A stretch of DNA of 64,000 nucleotides, from contig JAYPVG010000007.1 of NCBI GenBank assembly GCA_038134485.1, positions 1 through 64,000 on the forward strand, given 5' to 3'. Positions within the stretch are counted from its first letter, which is position 1. Every line of letters begins with the position of its first letter. The translations under genes and the position numbers were made by a program. Shown here piece by piece: positions 15,616 through 24,795 of this stretch. Source of the DNA: NORP240 sp038134485 (GTDB lineage Bacteria; Pseudomonadota; Gammaproteobacteria; Pseudomonadales; Pseudohongiellaceae). The notes under the pieces were generated by a model. It saw nothing but the letters and a program-made list of their open reading frames with translations. It ran no database searches and was not told where the DNA came from.

Positions 15616-15767
15616 GTCTAGCGATACACCGTCGACAGGTCAAAAATTGTGACGTAAAAAGGAATGCCCGGTCAGACGATATGAAGTTACGCAGCCGCGG
15701 ATTGTTATGCGTAATCGAATGGGGTAATGTGTGGCTTGGTTGCGAAAGCGGGGAGCGGGAGTCTTCC

Positions 15768-16784
15768 ATGTTAACAAATCCAGAGAAATCGATTTCAGCC
15801 ATTCTATTACTGCTGGTCCTCTCAGGTTCCTCAGCGATTGCTGCGGAAAATTATGCTGTACCACGCACTGAGTGGGGACAACCTGATTTGCAGGGCGTGT
15901 GGAATTTTTCTTCAGACGTTCCTATGGAGCGACCCACCCGTTACGGTGATCGCCAGTTCCTCACCGCAGAGGAAATCGCCGAAATTCGGGCCCGTCGGGC
16001 GGCGCTGGATGCCGCATCGGATTCTGCGTTGCCAATTAGCGGTGTGGATGAATCCTACAATGATTTCTGGATCGAAAATGCGGGCATAGGCGACACCGTT
16101 CGCACCTCTCATATTGTTTATCCCGAGAATGGCCGACTGCCACCACTGGTAGAGGGTGCCATCGCAAGTCAGGGTATGTACGGTGGCAGCACCACCGGTG
16201 AATCACGCCCCGTGCGCATTTCTGCTGGCGGCATCGGCACTGATGGTCCAGAAGACAGGGGTCTGTCTGAACGCTGCATTATCGGTTTCAATGCGGGCCC
16301 GCCATTCGTGCCCAGTCTGTATAACAACAACGTACAGATCATTCAGGGTCGTGATCATGCAGTTATCATGACAGAGATGATTCATGATGCGCGGTTGGTC
16401 TCTCTTTTCCAGGGTCCGGAGGACTTTCCGCAACTTGATGACAAGCTCAAATTCTGGACCGGAGATTCCAAAGGTTATTACGACGGCGATACTCTGGTAG
16501 TGGTTACCCGTAACTTTAACGGTCTTGCCAGCAGTTTCGGTTCAGCCGGTACTTCTGCAGACAAGGTGCTGACCGAGCGCTTTACCAGAATGTCATTCGA
16601 TACCGTAAATTACGAATTTACGATAGAGGATCCATCAACCTACACGGATCGTTTTACAGCTATCGTTTCCATGACCAAGGTGGCCGGCCAGGTATATGAA
16701 TATGCCTGTCACGAAGGCAACTACGGCATGGAGAACATTCTGCGCGGTGCACGAGTGCAGGAACAACTGGAAGCCTCGAACTAG
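15768..16784 (+). CDS. Secreted protein, PRTEWGQ paralogue 1 (unknown function)
   Basis: 338 aa with a signal peptide (about 1-27, ending SGSSAIAAE). The mature start YAVPRTEWGQPDLQGVWNF is shared almost verbatim with the proteins at 42521 and 59565. Further shared blocks are DGPEDRGLSERCI, NAGPPF, GDTLVVVTRNF, LTERFTR and YACHEGNYGM near the C-terminus. Two cysteines (SERC, ACHEG) are invariant and probably form a disulfide. Alternating beta-rich segments suggest a beta-sandwich or propeller-like fold. Probably periplasmic or extracellular. I do not know a function, and the family seems associated with redox and NHL proteins here. ATG 15768 follows GGGAG and starts a clean signal peptide. 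Longer in-frame upstream extension (from 15465) overlaps cobO and is unlikely. Its stop overlaps that of the convergent gene. Confidence 0.8.
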   Translation: MLTNPEKSISAILLLLVLSGSSAIAAENYAVPRTEWGQPDLQGVWNFSSDVPMERPTRYGDRQFLTAEEIAEIRARRAALDAASDSALPISGVDESYNDFWIENAGIGDTVRTSHIVYPENGRLPPLVEGAIASQGMYGGSTTGESRPVRISAGGIGTDGPEDRGLSERCIIGFNAGPPFVPSLYNNNVQIIQGRDHAVIMTEMIHDARLVSLFQGPEDFPQLDDKLKFWTGDSKGYYDGDTLVVVTRNFNGLASSFGSAGTSADKVLTERFTRMSFDTVNYEFTIEDPSTYTDRFTAIVSMTKVAGQVYEYACHEGNYGMENILRGARVQEQLEASN

Positions 16785-18137
16785 AGTCCGTTATTGGCGC
16801 GGATACCGGCATACCTGAATACAAACAGGCCGGTGCCGATACAACTNNNNNNNNNNNNNNNNNNNNNNNNNNNNNNNNNNNNNNNNNNNNNNNNNNNNNN
16901 NNNNNNNNNNNNNNNNNNNNNNNNNNNNNNNNNNNNNNNNNNNNNNAAAGGAATTCAGTTGGCCGTTGACGGTTTCGGCATGCTGATGGGGCCCGAAATT
17001 TCCCCCACTGGTGCAGAAGTCGCCAATAGGCACCTGCCAGGTTGAAACTGGCATTGGGTGCGAGTCGTGGGTTATGTCGAACATGTAGACCCGGCTTTTC
17101 ATCCCATGATTGCATTCCAGTCCATCGTATTCGTCGCTAACCAGCGCGTAAATTCGCGGCAAGGCTCCTTCTGCCGCGGTGACATTGGGTACCTGCTGGT
17201 AAACAATAGGGGATACGGTGTGGGGGCCACGACCGGGCGGTGAAGTATCGTATGACCAGATAAGCTTCGGTTCGGAGGGGTCAGTGATGTCCCAGGTAGC
17301 AATGTGTCCGCTGCCGATTCGAAAACCCGCATACATGCGGTTGTTTTCTTCGTCGACTATAGGATGGTGGGCGTACTGGTCCTCGAACCCCTCCTCACCT
17401 TCCTTTTGACCAGGCAGCCAGGCTCTACCCAGAAAGCGCGGATTGCGCGGGTCTTGCAAGTCCCAGATATGGATGAGGGCAGTTCTAAATCCGGGTTCTC
17501 CGGAAGCGCTGTAAAACAGTCCGGAATCCGGCGACCAATAACCTTTATGGGCCCTATTGATGAGTTTGCCACCGCATCCCGGCCCGCATGAATTTGCTGG
17601 TGTTGCGGTGATCTCTGAAACGAGCTCGATTTCGGCGGGATCGTTCGCGCGGTCGGTGATGTCAAAAATCTGGAACTTGAGATTATCCCCGGCCTCAACA
17701 TTACGGATCAAATAATCGCGTCCTCGGGGTCGCGAGTTGAAGCCGTAGTCATAGACAACCGAGACGGAACGGGAATTGGCGTTTTCCTCGTTTGGTATAT
17801 GCCAGACCAGAATCGGTTCGCTCGGGTCGGTGATATCCACAATGGATGTGCCATTCCATTCCTGCCTGCCAGTGATAGGGTTCAACGTCGCCTCACCCGT
17901 TCGAGTATTGGGCACGTGGCCGATGTATGCCCAGTTACCGTTGGCAGGATCTGACTTCGTGATGATTTGCAGTGCCTGTCTGCCCTGGAGGGGGTGATAG
18001 CCGATGAGGTCTACGTTGCTGGAGTCGTCGGCAACGGCTGCGAACCCACAGAATAGCAGGCCTGACCCAATGATTACGAACGGCGCGGTAGCGCGCGGGA
18101 TGAGCCTGGCTAGAAATATTCGGGGGAGTCGGTACAT
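16781..18137 (-). CDS. LVIVD-repeat secreted protein (interrupted by assembly gap)
   Basis: A signal peptide (about 1-36, ending CGFAAVADD) followed by repeats of the LVIVD/beta-propeller type: SIVDITDPSEPILVW, FQIFDITDRANDP, IHIWDLQDPRNPRFLG, IATWDITDPSEPKLIW and VYMFDITHDSHPMPV. Several Cys (CGPGCGG, LECNHG, DFCTSGG) and a His cluster (GPHQHAE) could bind metal. The last repeat is cut by 100 N (16847-16946). Left of the gap, the frame expected from the family reads GTGLFVFRYAG and stops at TAG 16781. The other frame ends LYRHRPVCIQVC and looks non-native, so the gap is probably not of its written length. AGGAG precedes the ATG. LVIVD proteins are surface or periplasmic with unclear role. 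It is downstream of dxs and convergent with the PRTEWGQ protein. Confidence 0.8.
16847..16946. other. Assembly gap (100 N, length unknown)
   Basis: A round 100-N scaffold gap inside the last repeat of the LVIVD gene. The written length does not keep the biologically expected frame. Confidence 0.99.
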
Positions 18138-18236
18138 ATTCGAAAGCTCTCCTTCCGCGGAGTGTCGGGGTTGGACCGTAAAACCCGAAAGTATCGCCGT
18201 AGGCAGGAATTGTCCAGCTGGCGAAAGCCGGTTAAC

Positions 18237-20135
18237 TTACACCGCTTTTGACTGGATTTTGCACTGTTTGAGCTTGGCCCGCACTGCCTCGGTAATGCCA
18301 CCGCTATCCAGGCCCGCGTCTGCCAGCATCTGCGATGCCTTACCGTGACTGAGAAAACTGTCCGGCAGACCGAGATTGAGAATGGGAATTTGGTAGTTGG
18401 CTCGAGCCAGGAATTCATTCACGGCTGCCCCGGCCCCTCCCAGAACGGTATTCTCTTCCAGAGTAACCAACAACTGGTGTTGGGTAGCCATATCGCCGAT
18501 CAATTCCTCGTCCAGCGGCTTGACAAAGCGCATATCGACTACCGTTGCGTCGAGTTTTTCCGCTGCTGACAGGGCTGGTGCAACCATGCTGCCGAATGCG
18601 AGCATGGCTACGGTGCCGCCTTTTCGGCGTACTTTTCCTTTACCGATTGGAACCGTTTCGAGGTTTTTCTGGATTATTGTTCCCGGCCCCTTGCCCCGAG
18701 GATAGCGCACCGCCGCCGGGCCGTTAAATCTGAGTCCGGTACTCAGCAATTTGCGGGTTTCGTCTTCGTCGCTCGGAGCCATGACCAGCATATTGGGAAT
18801 ACAGCGCAGGTAGCTCAGGTCAAAACTGCCGGCATGGGTCGGTCCGTCTTCGCCAACCAGTCCTGCCCGGTCAATAGCAAACAGCACATCAAGATTTTGC
18901 AAAGCCACGTCGTGAATAAGCTGATCGTAGGCGCGCTGCAGAAAAGTTGAATAGATCGCAACCACGGGCTTGAGCTTGTCGCACGCCATCCCGGCGGCCA
19001 GCGTAACGGCATGCTGTTCGGCGATTGCGACATCATGAAAGCGGTCGGGGAAGTCGGCTGCAAACTGCTGCATACCGGAGCCCTCTCCCATTGCCGGGGT
19101 GATAGCAACGAGTAATGGGTCCTCTGTGGCCATATCGCAGAGCCATTCGCCGAATACCTGAGAGTAGCTCGGACTTGCCGAAGTCTCGCTAGTAACGGAC
19201 TCCGCAGGAGCTATTTTGCCCAGCGCATGCATGCCGAAAGGGTCTGCCTCGGACTTGCTGTAGCCTTTGCCTTTCTGGGTAACGATGTGGATCAGCTGCG
19301 GTCCCCTCAAAGTCTTGACGTTGCGTAAAATCTCCACCAGTCCCGCTGTGTCGTGCCCATCGATAAGTCCGATGTAATTGAAGCCGATCTCTTCGAACAG
19401 GGTTCCTGGAGACACCATACCCTTCATGTATTCCTCTGCCCGATGCGCCGCTTTCAATGCGGGCGGTATTTTGGAAAGCAGTTGCTTGCCGCCCTTGCGA
19501 ATAAAGTTGTAGGGCTTACTGGCCCACATGCGGGCAAAATAGCTCGACAGACCGCCCACTGCGTGGGAGATGGACATATTATTGTCGTTTAAAATAACCA
19601 GCAGGTTGTCGTCGATCGCCCCCGCGTGGTTTAGAGCTTCAAATGCCATACCGGCGGACATTGCCCCGTCTCCGATGATTGCGATGCACTGGCGATCGGT
19701 TCCAGTAAGCTGCGAGGCGATACGCATTCCAAGTGCTGCGCTGATGGAGGTGCTGGAATGGCCTACCCCAAATGTGTCATAGGTGCTTTCCTGGCGAGAG
19801 GGGAACGGCGCAAGACCCCCGGGCTGTCGCATACTGAGCATGCGGTCCCGGCGCCCGGTGAGAATTTTGTGGGGATACGCCTGATGTCCCACGTCCCACA
19901 CCAGCCGGTCTGTCGGTGTGTCGAACACATAGTGCAGGGCTACGGTCAGCTCGACTACTCCCAAACCTGCTCCGAAGTGGCCTCCAGTCTGACCCACAGA
20001 GTAAAGCAGGAAGGCACGCAGTTCGGTGGCCAGTTCTTCAAGTTGGGACTCCTGTAGCTGCCTGATATCAGACGGGCTCTCGATCTGATCAAGCAGAGGT
20101 GTTTCAGGCCGCTGGAGTGGGATTTCGTCAAACAT
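18237..20135 (-). CDS. dxs: 1-deoxy-D-xylulose-5-phosphate synthase
   Basis: 632 aa, full length. Condenses pyruvate and glyceraldehyde 3-phosphate (TPP and Mg dependent) in the first step of the MEP isoprenoid pathway. N-terminal TPP module: GGHFGAGLGVVELTVALHYV, DVGHQAYPHKILTGRRD, FGVGHSSTSISAALGM and the metal motif GDGAMSAGMAFEALNHAG. Pyrimidine-binding module: FPDRFHDVAIAEQHAVTLAAG. C-terminal transketolase domain near EENTVLGGAGAAVNEFL. Last gene of the xseB-ispA-dxs block, 33 bases after ispA. TPP is supplied through ThiL of the same window. Confidence 0.97.
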   Translation of the reverse strand: MFDEIPLQRPETPLLDQIESPSDIRQLQESQLEELATELRAFLLYSVGQTGGHFGAGLGVVELTVALHYVFDTPTDRLVWDVGHQAYPHKILTGRRDRMLSMRQPGGLAPFPSRQESTYDTFGVGHSSTSISAALGMRIASQLTGTDRQCIAIIGDGAMSAGMAFEALNHAGAIDDNLLVILNDNNMSISHAVGGLSSYFARMWASKPYNFIRKGGKQLLSKIPPALKAAHRAEEYMKGMVSPGTLFEEIGFNYIGLIDGHDTAGLVEILRNVKTLRGPQLIHIVTQKGKGYSKSEADPFGMHALGKIAPAESVTSETSASPSYSQVFGEWLCDMATEDPLLVAITPAMGEGSGMQQFAADFPDRFHDVAIAEQHAVTLAAGMACDKLKPVVAIYSTFLQRAYDQLIHDVALQNLDVLFAIDRAGLVGEDGPTHAGSFDLSYLRCIPNMLVMAPSDEDETRKLLSTGLRFNGPAAVRYPRGKGPGTIIQKNLETVPIGKGKVRRKGGTVAMLAFGSMVAPALSAAEKLDATVVDMRFVKPLDEELIGDMATQHQLLVTLEENTVLGGAGAAVNEFLARANYQIPILNLGLPDSFLSHGKASQMLADAGLDSGGITEAVRAKLKQCKIQSKAV

Positions 20136-20168
20136 AGTGGGTCATTATCTACAGTCTTATGAACCTCA

Positions 20169-21083
20169 TCAATGAATCCGTTCAACTATGTAAAGCGCCA
20201 GTTTTCGCAGCATATCGGCATCCTTACCCAGACATTCGAGGTCTGCTATTGCGGCGTTGGCGAGGGAAATTGCTCGAGCGCGGGCGCCTTCCAGTCCGGC
20301 AATTGAAGCATAGGTAGGTTTGTTCAATGCCTGGTCGGCACCGGGGGGTTTTCCGATTGTTTGACTATCGCCGGTGACGTCGAGAATGTCGTCCCGGATT
20401 TGAAATGCCAGGCCTACACGCTGTGCATAGCGTCGCAGTGCCGCTAATTGATTCTCTCCCGTATGCGTTGCGGACAGGGCTCCCAATTCAACACTGGCGC
20501 TGATCAGTGCTCCGGTTTTTAGTGCGTGCATCGTTTCAATGTGCTCGAGGTCCATCGAATTGCCTACGGCTTCAAAGTCCAGTATCTGGCCAGCGACCAT
20601 GCCGAGGTGTCCCGAGGCTCGGGCGAGTGATCGAACCATGGCCAGACAGGCAGGCGCAGATACTCCAGATAGTTCCGCGTCCGCAAGAGCCTGGAATGCG
20701 AGGGACAGCAAGGCGTCCCCGACCAGAATGGCAGTGGCCTCGTCATAGGCTTTGTGGACGGTCGGCTTGCCACGACGAAGGTCGTCGTCATCCATCGCGG
20801 GCAGGTCATCATGTACTAGCGAGTAACAATGCACCAGCTCAACGGCAGCCGCAGCTGTGTCAGCCCGATCCAGATTGCTGCCGACGGCAATTGCCGTCGC
20901 ATAGACCAATACAGGCCGAATCCGCTTGCCGCCGTTTAGGCTGGCATAGGCCATCGCCTGCAATAGTTTTTCCGTCTCAAGGGCGCCGTCATCAAGAAGC
21001 CGTTTCAAGTTAGCTTCCACCCGCTGCTGGCAATGGGTGACAAACTCGTCCAGCGCGTCAGTTGTGCTGCTATCGGCGTTCAT
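20169..21083 (-). CDS. ispA: Farnesyl diphosphate synthase (short-chain polyprenyl synthase)
   Basis: 304 aa. Adds isopentenyl units to make geranyl then farnesyl diphosphate in the cytosol. First Asp-rich motif DDLPAMDDDDLRRGKPT, second RDDILDVTGDSQTIGKPPGAD; the block LNGGKRIRPVLVYATAIAVG binds IPP. The residues before the first Asp motif (ELVHCYSLVHDDL) are small or aromatic as in FPP synthases. Second gene of xseB-ispA-dxs, the usual gammaproteobacterial order. Product length (C10 or C15) is inferred from context. Confidence 0.95.
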   Translation of the reverse strand: MNADSSTTDALDEFVTHCQQRVEANLKRLLDDGALETEKLLQAMAYASLNGGKRIRPVLVYATAIAVGSNLDRADTAAAAVELVHCYSLVHDDLPAMDDDDLRRGKPTVHKAYDEATAILVGDALLSLAFQALADAELSGVSAPACLAMVRSLARASGHLGMVAGQILDFEAVGNSMDLEHIETMHALKTGALISASVELGALSATHTGENQLAALRRYAQRVGLAFQIRDDILDVTGDSQTIGKPPGADQALNKPTYASIAGLEGARARAISLANAAIADLECLGKDADMLRKLALYIVERIH

Positions 21084-21148
21084 AATGCTAGAGTTATTGC
21101 TGATCGGTTAACAGGACTGGTTAATTCCGCACTGGAATGGCTTGAGGT

Positions 21149-21412
21149 CTAATCAGTGTCTGACTCGTCTGCCTCGAAATCCAGTGATTCTGTGGCACCG
21201 GCTTCATCAACCAGTTTCTGCACTTTCTGCTCGGCTTTATTCAGAGCTGCCTGGCATTCACGAGTCAACTTGATACCTTTTTCGAACGATTGCAGCGATT
21301 CTTCAAGGCTCAGTTCCCCTTCCTCCATAGAGTTGACCAGTTCTTCCAGTTCCTCAAGGGCTGCCTCGAAGTCAAATGGTCGATTTTCGGCATTTTCGGA
21401 TGTCTTGGCCAA
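21149..21412 (-). CDS. xseB: Exodeoxyribonuclease VII small subunit
   Basis: 87 aa from the chosen start. XseB partners XseA to degrade single-stranded DNA. The whole protein is a helical hairpin: FDFEAALEELEELVNSMEEG, ELSLEESLQSFEKGIKL and ECQAALNKAEQKVQKLVDE. The TTG at 21412 follows GGGAGAG at a good distance and gives the usual length. The upstream GTG at 21475 would add 21 residues (AVGAINGYNTRFK) without family similarity. First gene of the block ending in dxs; xseA is not here. Confidence 0.9.
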   Translation of the reverse strand: MAKTSENAENRPFDFEAALEELEELVNSMEEGELSLEESLQSFEKGIKLTRECQAALNKAEQKVQKLVDEAGATESLDFEADESDTD

Positions 21413-21548
21413 GCGCTGCGCTCTCCCGGTGATCTTGAAACGGGTATTGTAACCATTGATCGCGCCAACAGCCACGTAATTGACGCGGTGGGGCCGCGGG
21501 CTTACTCTACGGGATTTCGATTAACGAACCCTTGGAGAGGAACTTATT

Positions 21549-21932
21549 ATGCAACTTGTTGTTATCGTGATCGTCCTGGCCCTATTGCAATATTTTGCCT
21601 TTGGGATTCTGGTTGGCCGCGCGCGTATGAAGTACAACGTACCGGCGCCGGCGACCACTGGAGACCCGATTTTTGAACGCTATAACCGCGTTCATCAGAA
21701 TACCCTGGAGAGCTTGGTGTTGTTTGTGCCTGGAATTACCATTTTCGGAACCTATAGTAACCCTGAACTTGCAGCTGGCCTTGGCATGGTCTGGATTTTG
21801 GGTCGATTCATTTATCTTCGGTCCTATGTCAAGGATCCTGGTTCTCGAGGTCTGGGATTTGGCCTGACGGCATTACCCAGCCTTTTTCTTCTCATAGGCG
21901 GCGCGATTGCGGCCGGTCGCGCACTTTTGTGA
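21549..21932 (+). CDS. MAPEG-family membrane protein
   Basis: 127 aa with four hydrophobic segments (about 2-22, 53-67, 74-92, 103-125), the membrane topology of MAPEG proteins (glutathione S-transferase and leukotriene synthase-like). The family motif is visible as FERYNRVHQNTLESLVLFVP (about 42-61), where Glu, Arg, Asn and Glu line the glutathione site. A conserved GRFIYLRSYVKDPGSRGLGF block follows. Probable inner-membrane glutathione-dependent transferase or peroxidase; substrate unknown. GAGAGGAACTTATT precedes the ATG. It stands alone between the xseB promoter and a long AT-rich spacer. Confidence 0.85.
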   Translation: MQLVVIVIVLALLQYFAFGILVGRARMKYNVPAPATTGDPIFERYNRVHQNTLESLVLFVPGITIFGTYSNPELAAGLGMVWILGRFIYLRSYVKDPGSRGLGFGLTALPSLFLLIGGAIAAGRALL

Positions 21933-22413
21933 TAACCGTGAGAGCATATTATTTGTCGATTACATAATTGCCGGCACAAATTAATAGTAAGGTGAGGCAA
22001 TAAATTTTGAGCAAGAAGCAATTTGTTGAGGGATGAATTGAAAAGTCCTCCGCAATCTCAAGCTTCCAGGGCGCGTATTTCTCGAGATAACGAGCCCGAA
22101 CAAATATTTTATTTGTATCCAAAATGATTGTTTGATCCACAGACTGGAATTCAGTTGACTGCTCGATCTGGACAAGTCAGAAGTCAGTTCTTTCGTAATT
22201 GCGACAAAGTTTCACAGCTACAATTTGTTACTTGTTGAAAGTAAATTTGAAGCGCAAACTCCTCTCGCCTTGGAGGTCTCTTGCTTGACTTTGATTCATG
22301 GATTCAGAGGGACATCCCCGGTAAGAAACACGAATCAATGCTAGATTCAGTTGGAAGTAAAGCGCGGTGCTGTCGGCCCGCGCTTGCGAGATAGCTTTCA
22401 GTGGGGTGCAGTC
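21933..22413. other. Long intergenic region before the MarR gene
   Basis: 481 AT-rich bases with no supported gene. It contains a perfect 17-bp dyad ACAAATA-TTT-TATTTGT (22100-22116), suitable as a MarR-type operator, and a TTGACT at 22287-22292 without a convincing -10. Open frames here lack ribosome sites and family similarity. Confidence 0.45.
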
Positions 22414-22947
22414 ATGCAGGTCAGTTCTAAAGTGATTTCGGATCAGATTGAAGCAGCGCTCCGGCGTATCGTCAGGTCGATGGACCTTCACTCCAGGGCA
22501 ATGGTTCAGCGAAATGGATTGACTAGCCCTCAGGCTGCGCTCATGAAGGCGCTCGCATCAGGTCCTTTATCCGCTGGTGATCTTGCCAGTCGAATTAACC
22601 TCAGCCAGGGAACAGTAACCGATATTCTGAAGCGGCTGGAATCCCGGGGCTATGTCCATCGATTGCGGGATGACGGTGACAGACGACGGGTCATAGTTTC
22701 CCTGACCACTGAGGGGCAAAGGATTATCAGCAATTCCACAGCCCATTGGCAGGCCCCATTTTCGGAGCGACTTAACGAACTACCGGAGTGGGAACAGTCA
22801 CAGCTGCTGGCGGCTTTGCAGCGCATAGGCCACATGATGGAAGGTCCCGGACATACTCGCGTTGTGCTGAATTTGACCGACCAAGACAAAGCTACTCTGG
22901 AGCCGGAAACCAATCTCGCTGAAATCTTGCCATCTGATTTCAGTTAA
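22414..22947 (+). CDS. MarR-family transcriptional regulator
   Basis: 177 aa. Winged helix-turn-helix dimer: helices IEAALRRIVRSMDLHSRA, SPQAALMKALASGPL, recognition region SAGDLASRINLSQGTVTDILKRLE and wing GYVHRLRDDGDRRRVIVSLT with the conserved Asp-Arg. MarR proteins usually repress neighbouring transport or efflux genes and respond to small ligands. The immediate neighbour downstream on the same strand, after 123 bases, is the Opp peptide importer, a likely target. A tail of about 40 residues (DQDKATLEPETNLAEILPSD) extends past the usual end. ATG 22414 (GTGGGG upstream) is preferred. An in-frame TTG at 22351 would add 21 residues of poor similarity. Confidence 0.9.
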   Translation: MQVSSKVISDQIEAALRRIVRSMDLHSRAMVQRNGLTSPQAALMKALASGPLSAGDLASRINLSQGTVTDILKRLESRGYVHRLRDDGDRRRVIVSLTTEGQRIISNSTAHWQAPFSERLNELPEWEQSQLLAALQRIGHMMEGPGHTRVVLNLTDQDKATLEPETNLAEILPSDFS

Positions 22948-23070
22948 GGACCCCGTTGTTACGGAAATTTGGTCCAAGCCTTTCAGCGGAGCCTTGTCGG
23001 CTTCGCACTTATTGTCGACTCTGAATTTAAGCTGAGGTATTCTCGGATCCATTCAAAGTGGAACCTGGCC

Positions 23071-24780
23071 ATGTCATCCCGTAGCGAAATCGGCGGATAT
23101 TCAGTCGAACGGAAGTTTACCCGCAGTGCCGGCAGGCAGCTGGCGGTCTTCGCGGGGTATGCGCTGGTAGCGCTCGGCTTACTGGTCTATTTGCTGTCTC
23201 TCAGCAGCGGGGGAAGCGGGGCTGGAACCGGCTCGGCGATCAATCCGGAAAGCAACAGCATTACCATAACCCTTCGGGAAGAACCCCCGCAGCTTGACAG
23301 CGGGCGGGCAACGGATGCCGCCAGCTTTGTGGTCCTGGCGCATACTATGGAAGGTTTGATCGCATACGATGACAATAATCAGCTTGTACCGGGAGTCGCT
23401 GAACGTTGGGAAATCAGGGAGGACGGTGCCACCTTCTGGTTAAGGGACAATGCCCGGTGGAGCGATGGTCAACCGGTAACAGCCCATGATTTCGTGTTCT
23501 CATGGCGCCGGGTTGTCGATCCGGCAACCACCTCGGAATATTCCTTTATTCTGTATCCTATAAAGAACGCCGAGGCGATCAACACCGGCGAATTGCCGCC
23601 GGGAGCGCTCGGCATAGAGGCTGTGGATGATCGCACCCTTGAGGTTCAGTTTGAAAGGCCCACGCCGTATTTCGATAAGCTGGTCGCTTTCAATACCTAC
23701 TTCCCGGTGCGGGAAGATTTCTTTGCCAGTACCAATGGGCGCGATGGAGCAGATGCCGACATGTTGCTCTACAACGGCCCGTATATCATCAGTGAGTGGA
23801 TTCACAACGCCTCAATGCATTGGGAAAAAAATCCCCATTACTGGAACGACCAGAAAGGATTTCTCAGTGCAATCAACGTCGGTTATATCACCCAGGACGT
23901 TAATGCCAAGCTCAATCTGTTCAAGGATGGGCAGATTGTCGACACTCACCTGGTAGCTCCGATGCTGCCAAGCGCTATGGAACAGCGCTGGCATATTCAA
24001 CTTTTTATGGAAGGTACGGTCTTTTTTCTCGAGTTCAATCATCGAGAAGGTCGCGTCACCGATAATTATCATTTTCGCAAGGCAATGCAGCTGGCTCAGG
24101 ATCCCGCCGAACTGGTTTACAAGGCACTGAAGGAGGCCAGCTACCTGCCTGCTCCCAGCTTGTTCCCGGAGTTTATTCGTGGCGTCGACGATCTGTTTCG
24201 CAAGGAGTACCCGCCTCCCGAACATTACATGGACATCACGGCTGCGCGACAGCACCTGGAAATGGCCAGACAGGAGCTTGGCATAGACGAGTTTCCGCCA
24301 GTCGTATTACTCACCGGCGATACGCCCGTTGCTCTGGTGGCGGCCGAGTACTATCAGGCACATTACAAGAAGCAACTGGGTCTCGATATTCTTATCGATG
24401 CACAAATTTTCAAGCAGCGGCTGGCTAAAATGACTTCGGGAGACTTTGATATTGTACTCGCCGGATGGGGCCCAGACTATGACGATGCGCTGACTTTCGG
24501 CGATCTGTTCGCATCCTGGAACCTCAACAACCGCGGCAGGTACAACAGCGCTCGTATGGATGAGCTGATTCGTACGGCTCAGTCATCGCTTGATCCCAGG
24601 GTTCGAATGGATGCCTTTGGTGAAATTCAGCAGCTGATCTACGACGACGCCGTGATAATTCCCATGTACGAGCGTGGCTGGTCATTCGTGGTAGATCCGC
24701 GTCTCAAGGGTTTCAAACGCCGCTCGGTAGGTCCAGAGGTAGACTACAATTACGCCTATATCGATGTGGCAGAAGAGTAG
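23071..24780 (+). CDS. oppA: Peptide ABC transporter substrate-binding protein (OppA-like)
   Basis: 569 aa from ATG 23071. SBP_bac_5 family, which binds oligopeptides in the periplasm and presents them to OppBC. A basic N-terminus and one membrane segment (about 25-47, no lipobox and no clear cleavage site) suggest it is anchored rather than soluble. Family blocks are LREEPPQLDSGRATDAASF, GLIAYDDNNQLVPGVAERW, FWLRDNARWSDGQPVTAHDF, FSWRRVVDPATTSEYSF and WGPDYDDALTFGDLFASW near the C-terminus. First gene of an intact five-gene operon followed by oppB after 15 bases. An upstream ATG at 22969 would add 34 residues of poor similarity. The MarR gene upstream may regulate it. Confidence 0.92.
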   Translation: MSSRSEIGGYSVERKFTRSAGRQLAVFAGYALVALGLLVYLLSLSSGGSGAGTGSAINPESNSITITLREEPPQLDSGRATDAASFVVLAHTMEGLIAYDDNNQLVPGVAERWEIREDGATFWLRDNARWSDGQPVTAHDFVFSWRRVVDPATTSEYSFILYPIKNAEAINTGELPPGALGIEAVDDRTLEVQFERPTPYFDKLVAFNTYFPVREDFFASTNGRDGADADMLLYNGPYIISEWIHNASMHWEKNPHYWNDQKGFLSAINVGYITQDVNAKLNLFKDGQIVDTHLVAPMLPSAMEQRWHIQLFMEGTVFFLEFNHREGRVTDNYHFRKAMQLAQDPAELVYKALKEASYLPAPSLFPEFIRGVDDLFRKEYPPPEHYMDITAARQHLEMARQELGIDEFPPVVLLTGDTPVALVAAEYYQAHYKKQLGLDILIDAQIFKQRLAKMTSGDFDIVLAGWGPDYDDALTFGDLFASWNLNNRGRYNSARMDELIRTAQSSLDPRVRMDAFGEIQQLIYDDAVIIPMYERGWSFVVDPRLKGFKRRSVGPEVDYNYAYIDVAEE

Positions 24781-24795
24781 CAGGGACCGCTTTTA

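Noticed and set aside
15465..15767. N-terminal extension of PRTEWGQ paralogue 1
   Set aside because: The extension overlaps cobO, lacks a signal peptide, and the ATG at 15768 starts a clean signal peptide after GGGAG.
21949..22140. Minus-strand ORF in the spacer before the MarR gene
   Set aside because: No ribosome site and no recognisable composition. Part of an AT-rich spacer.
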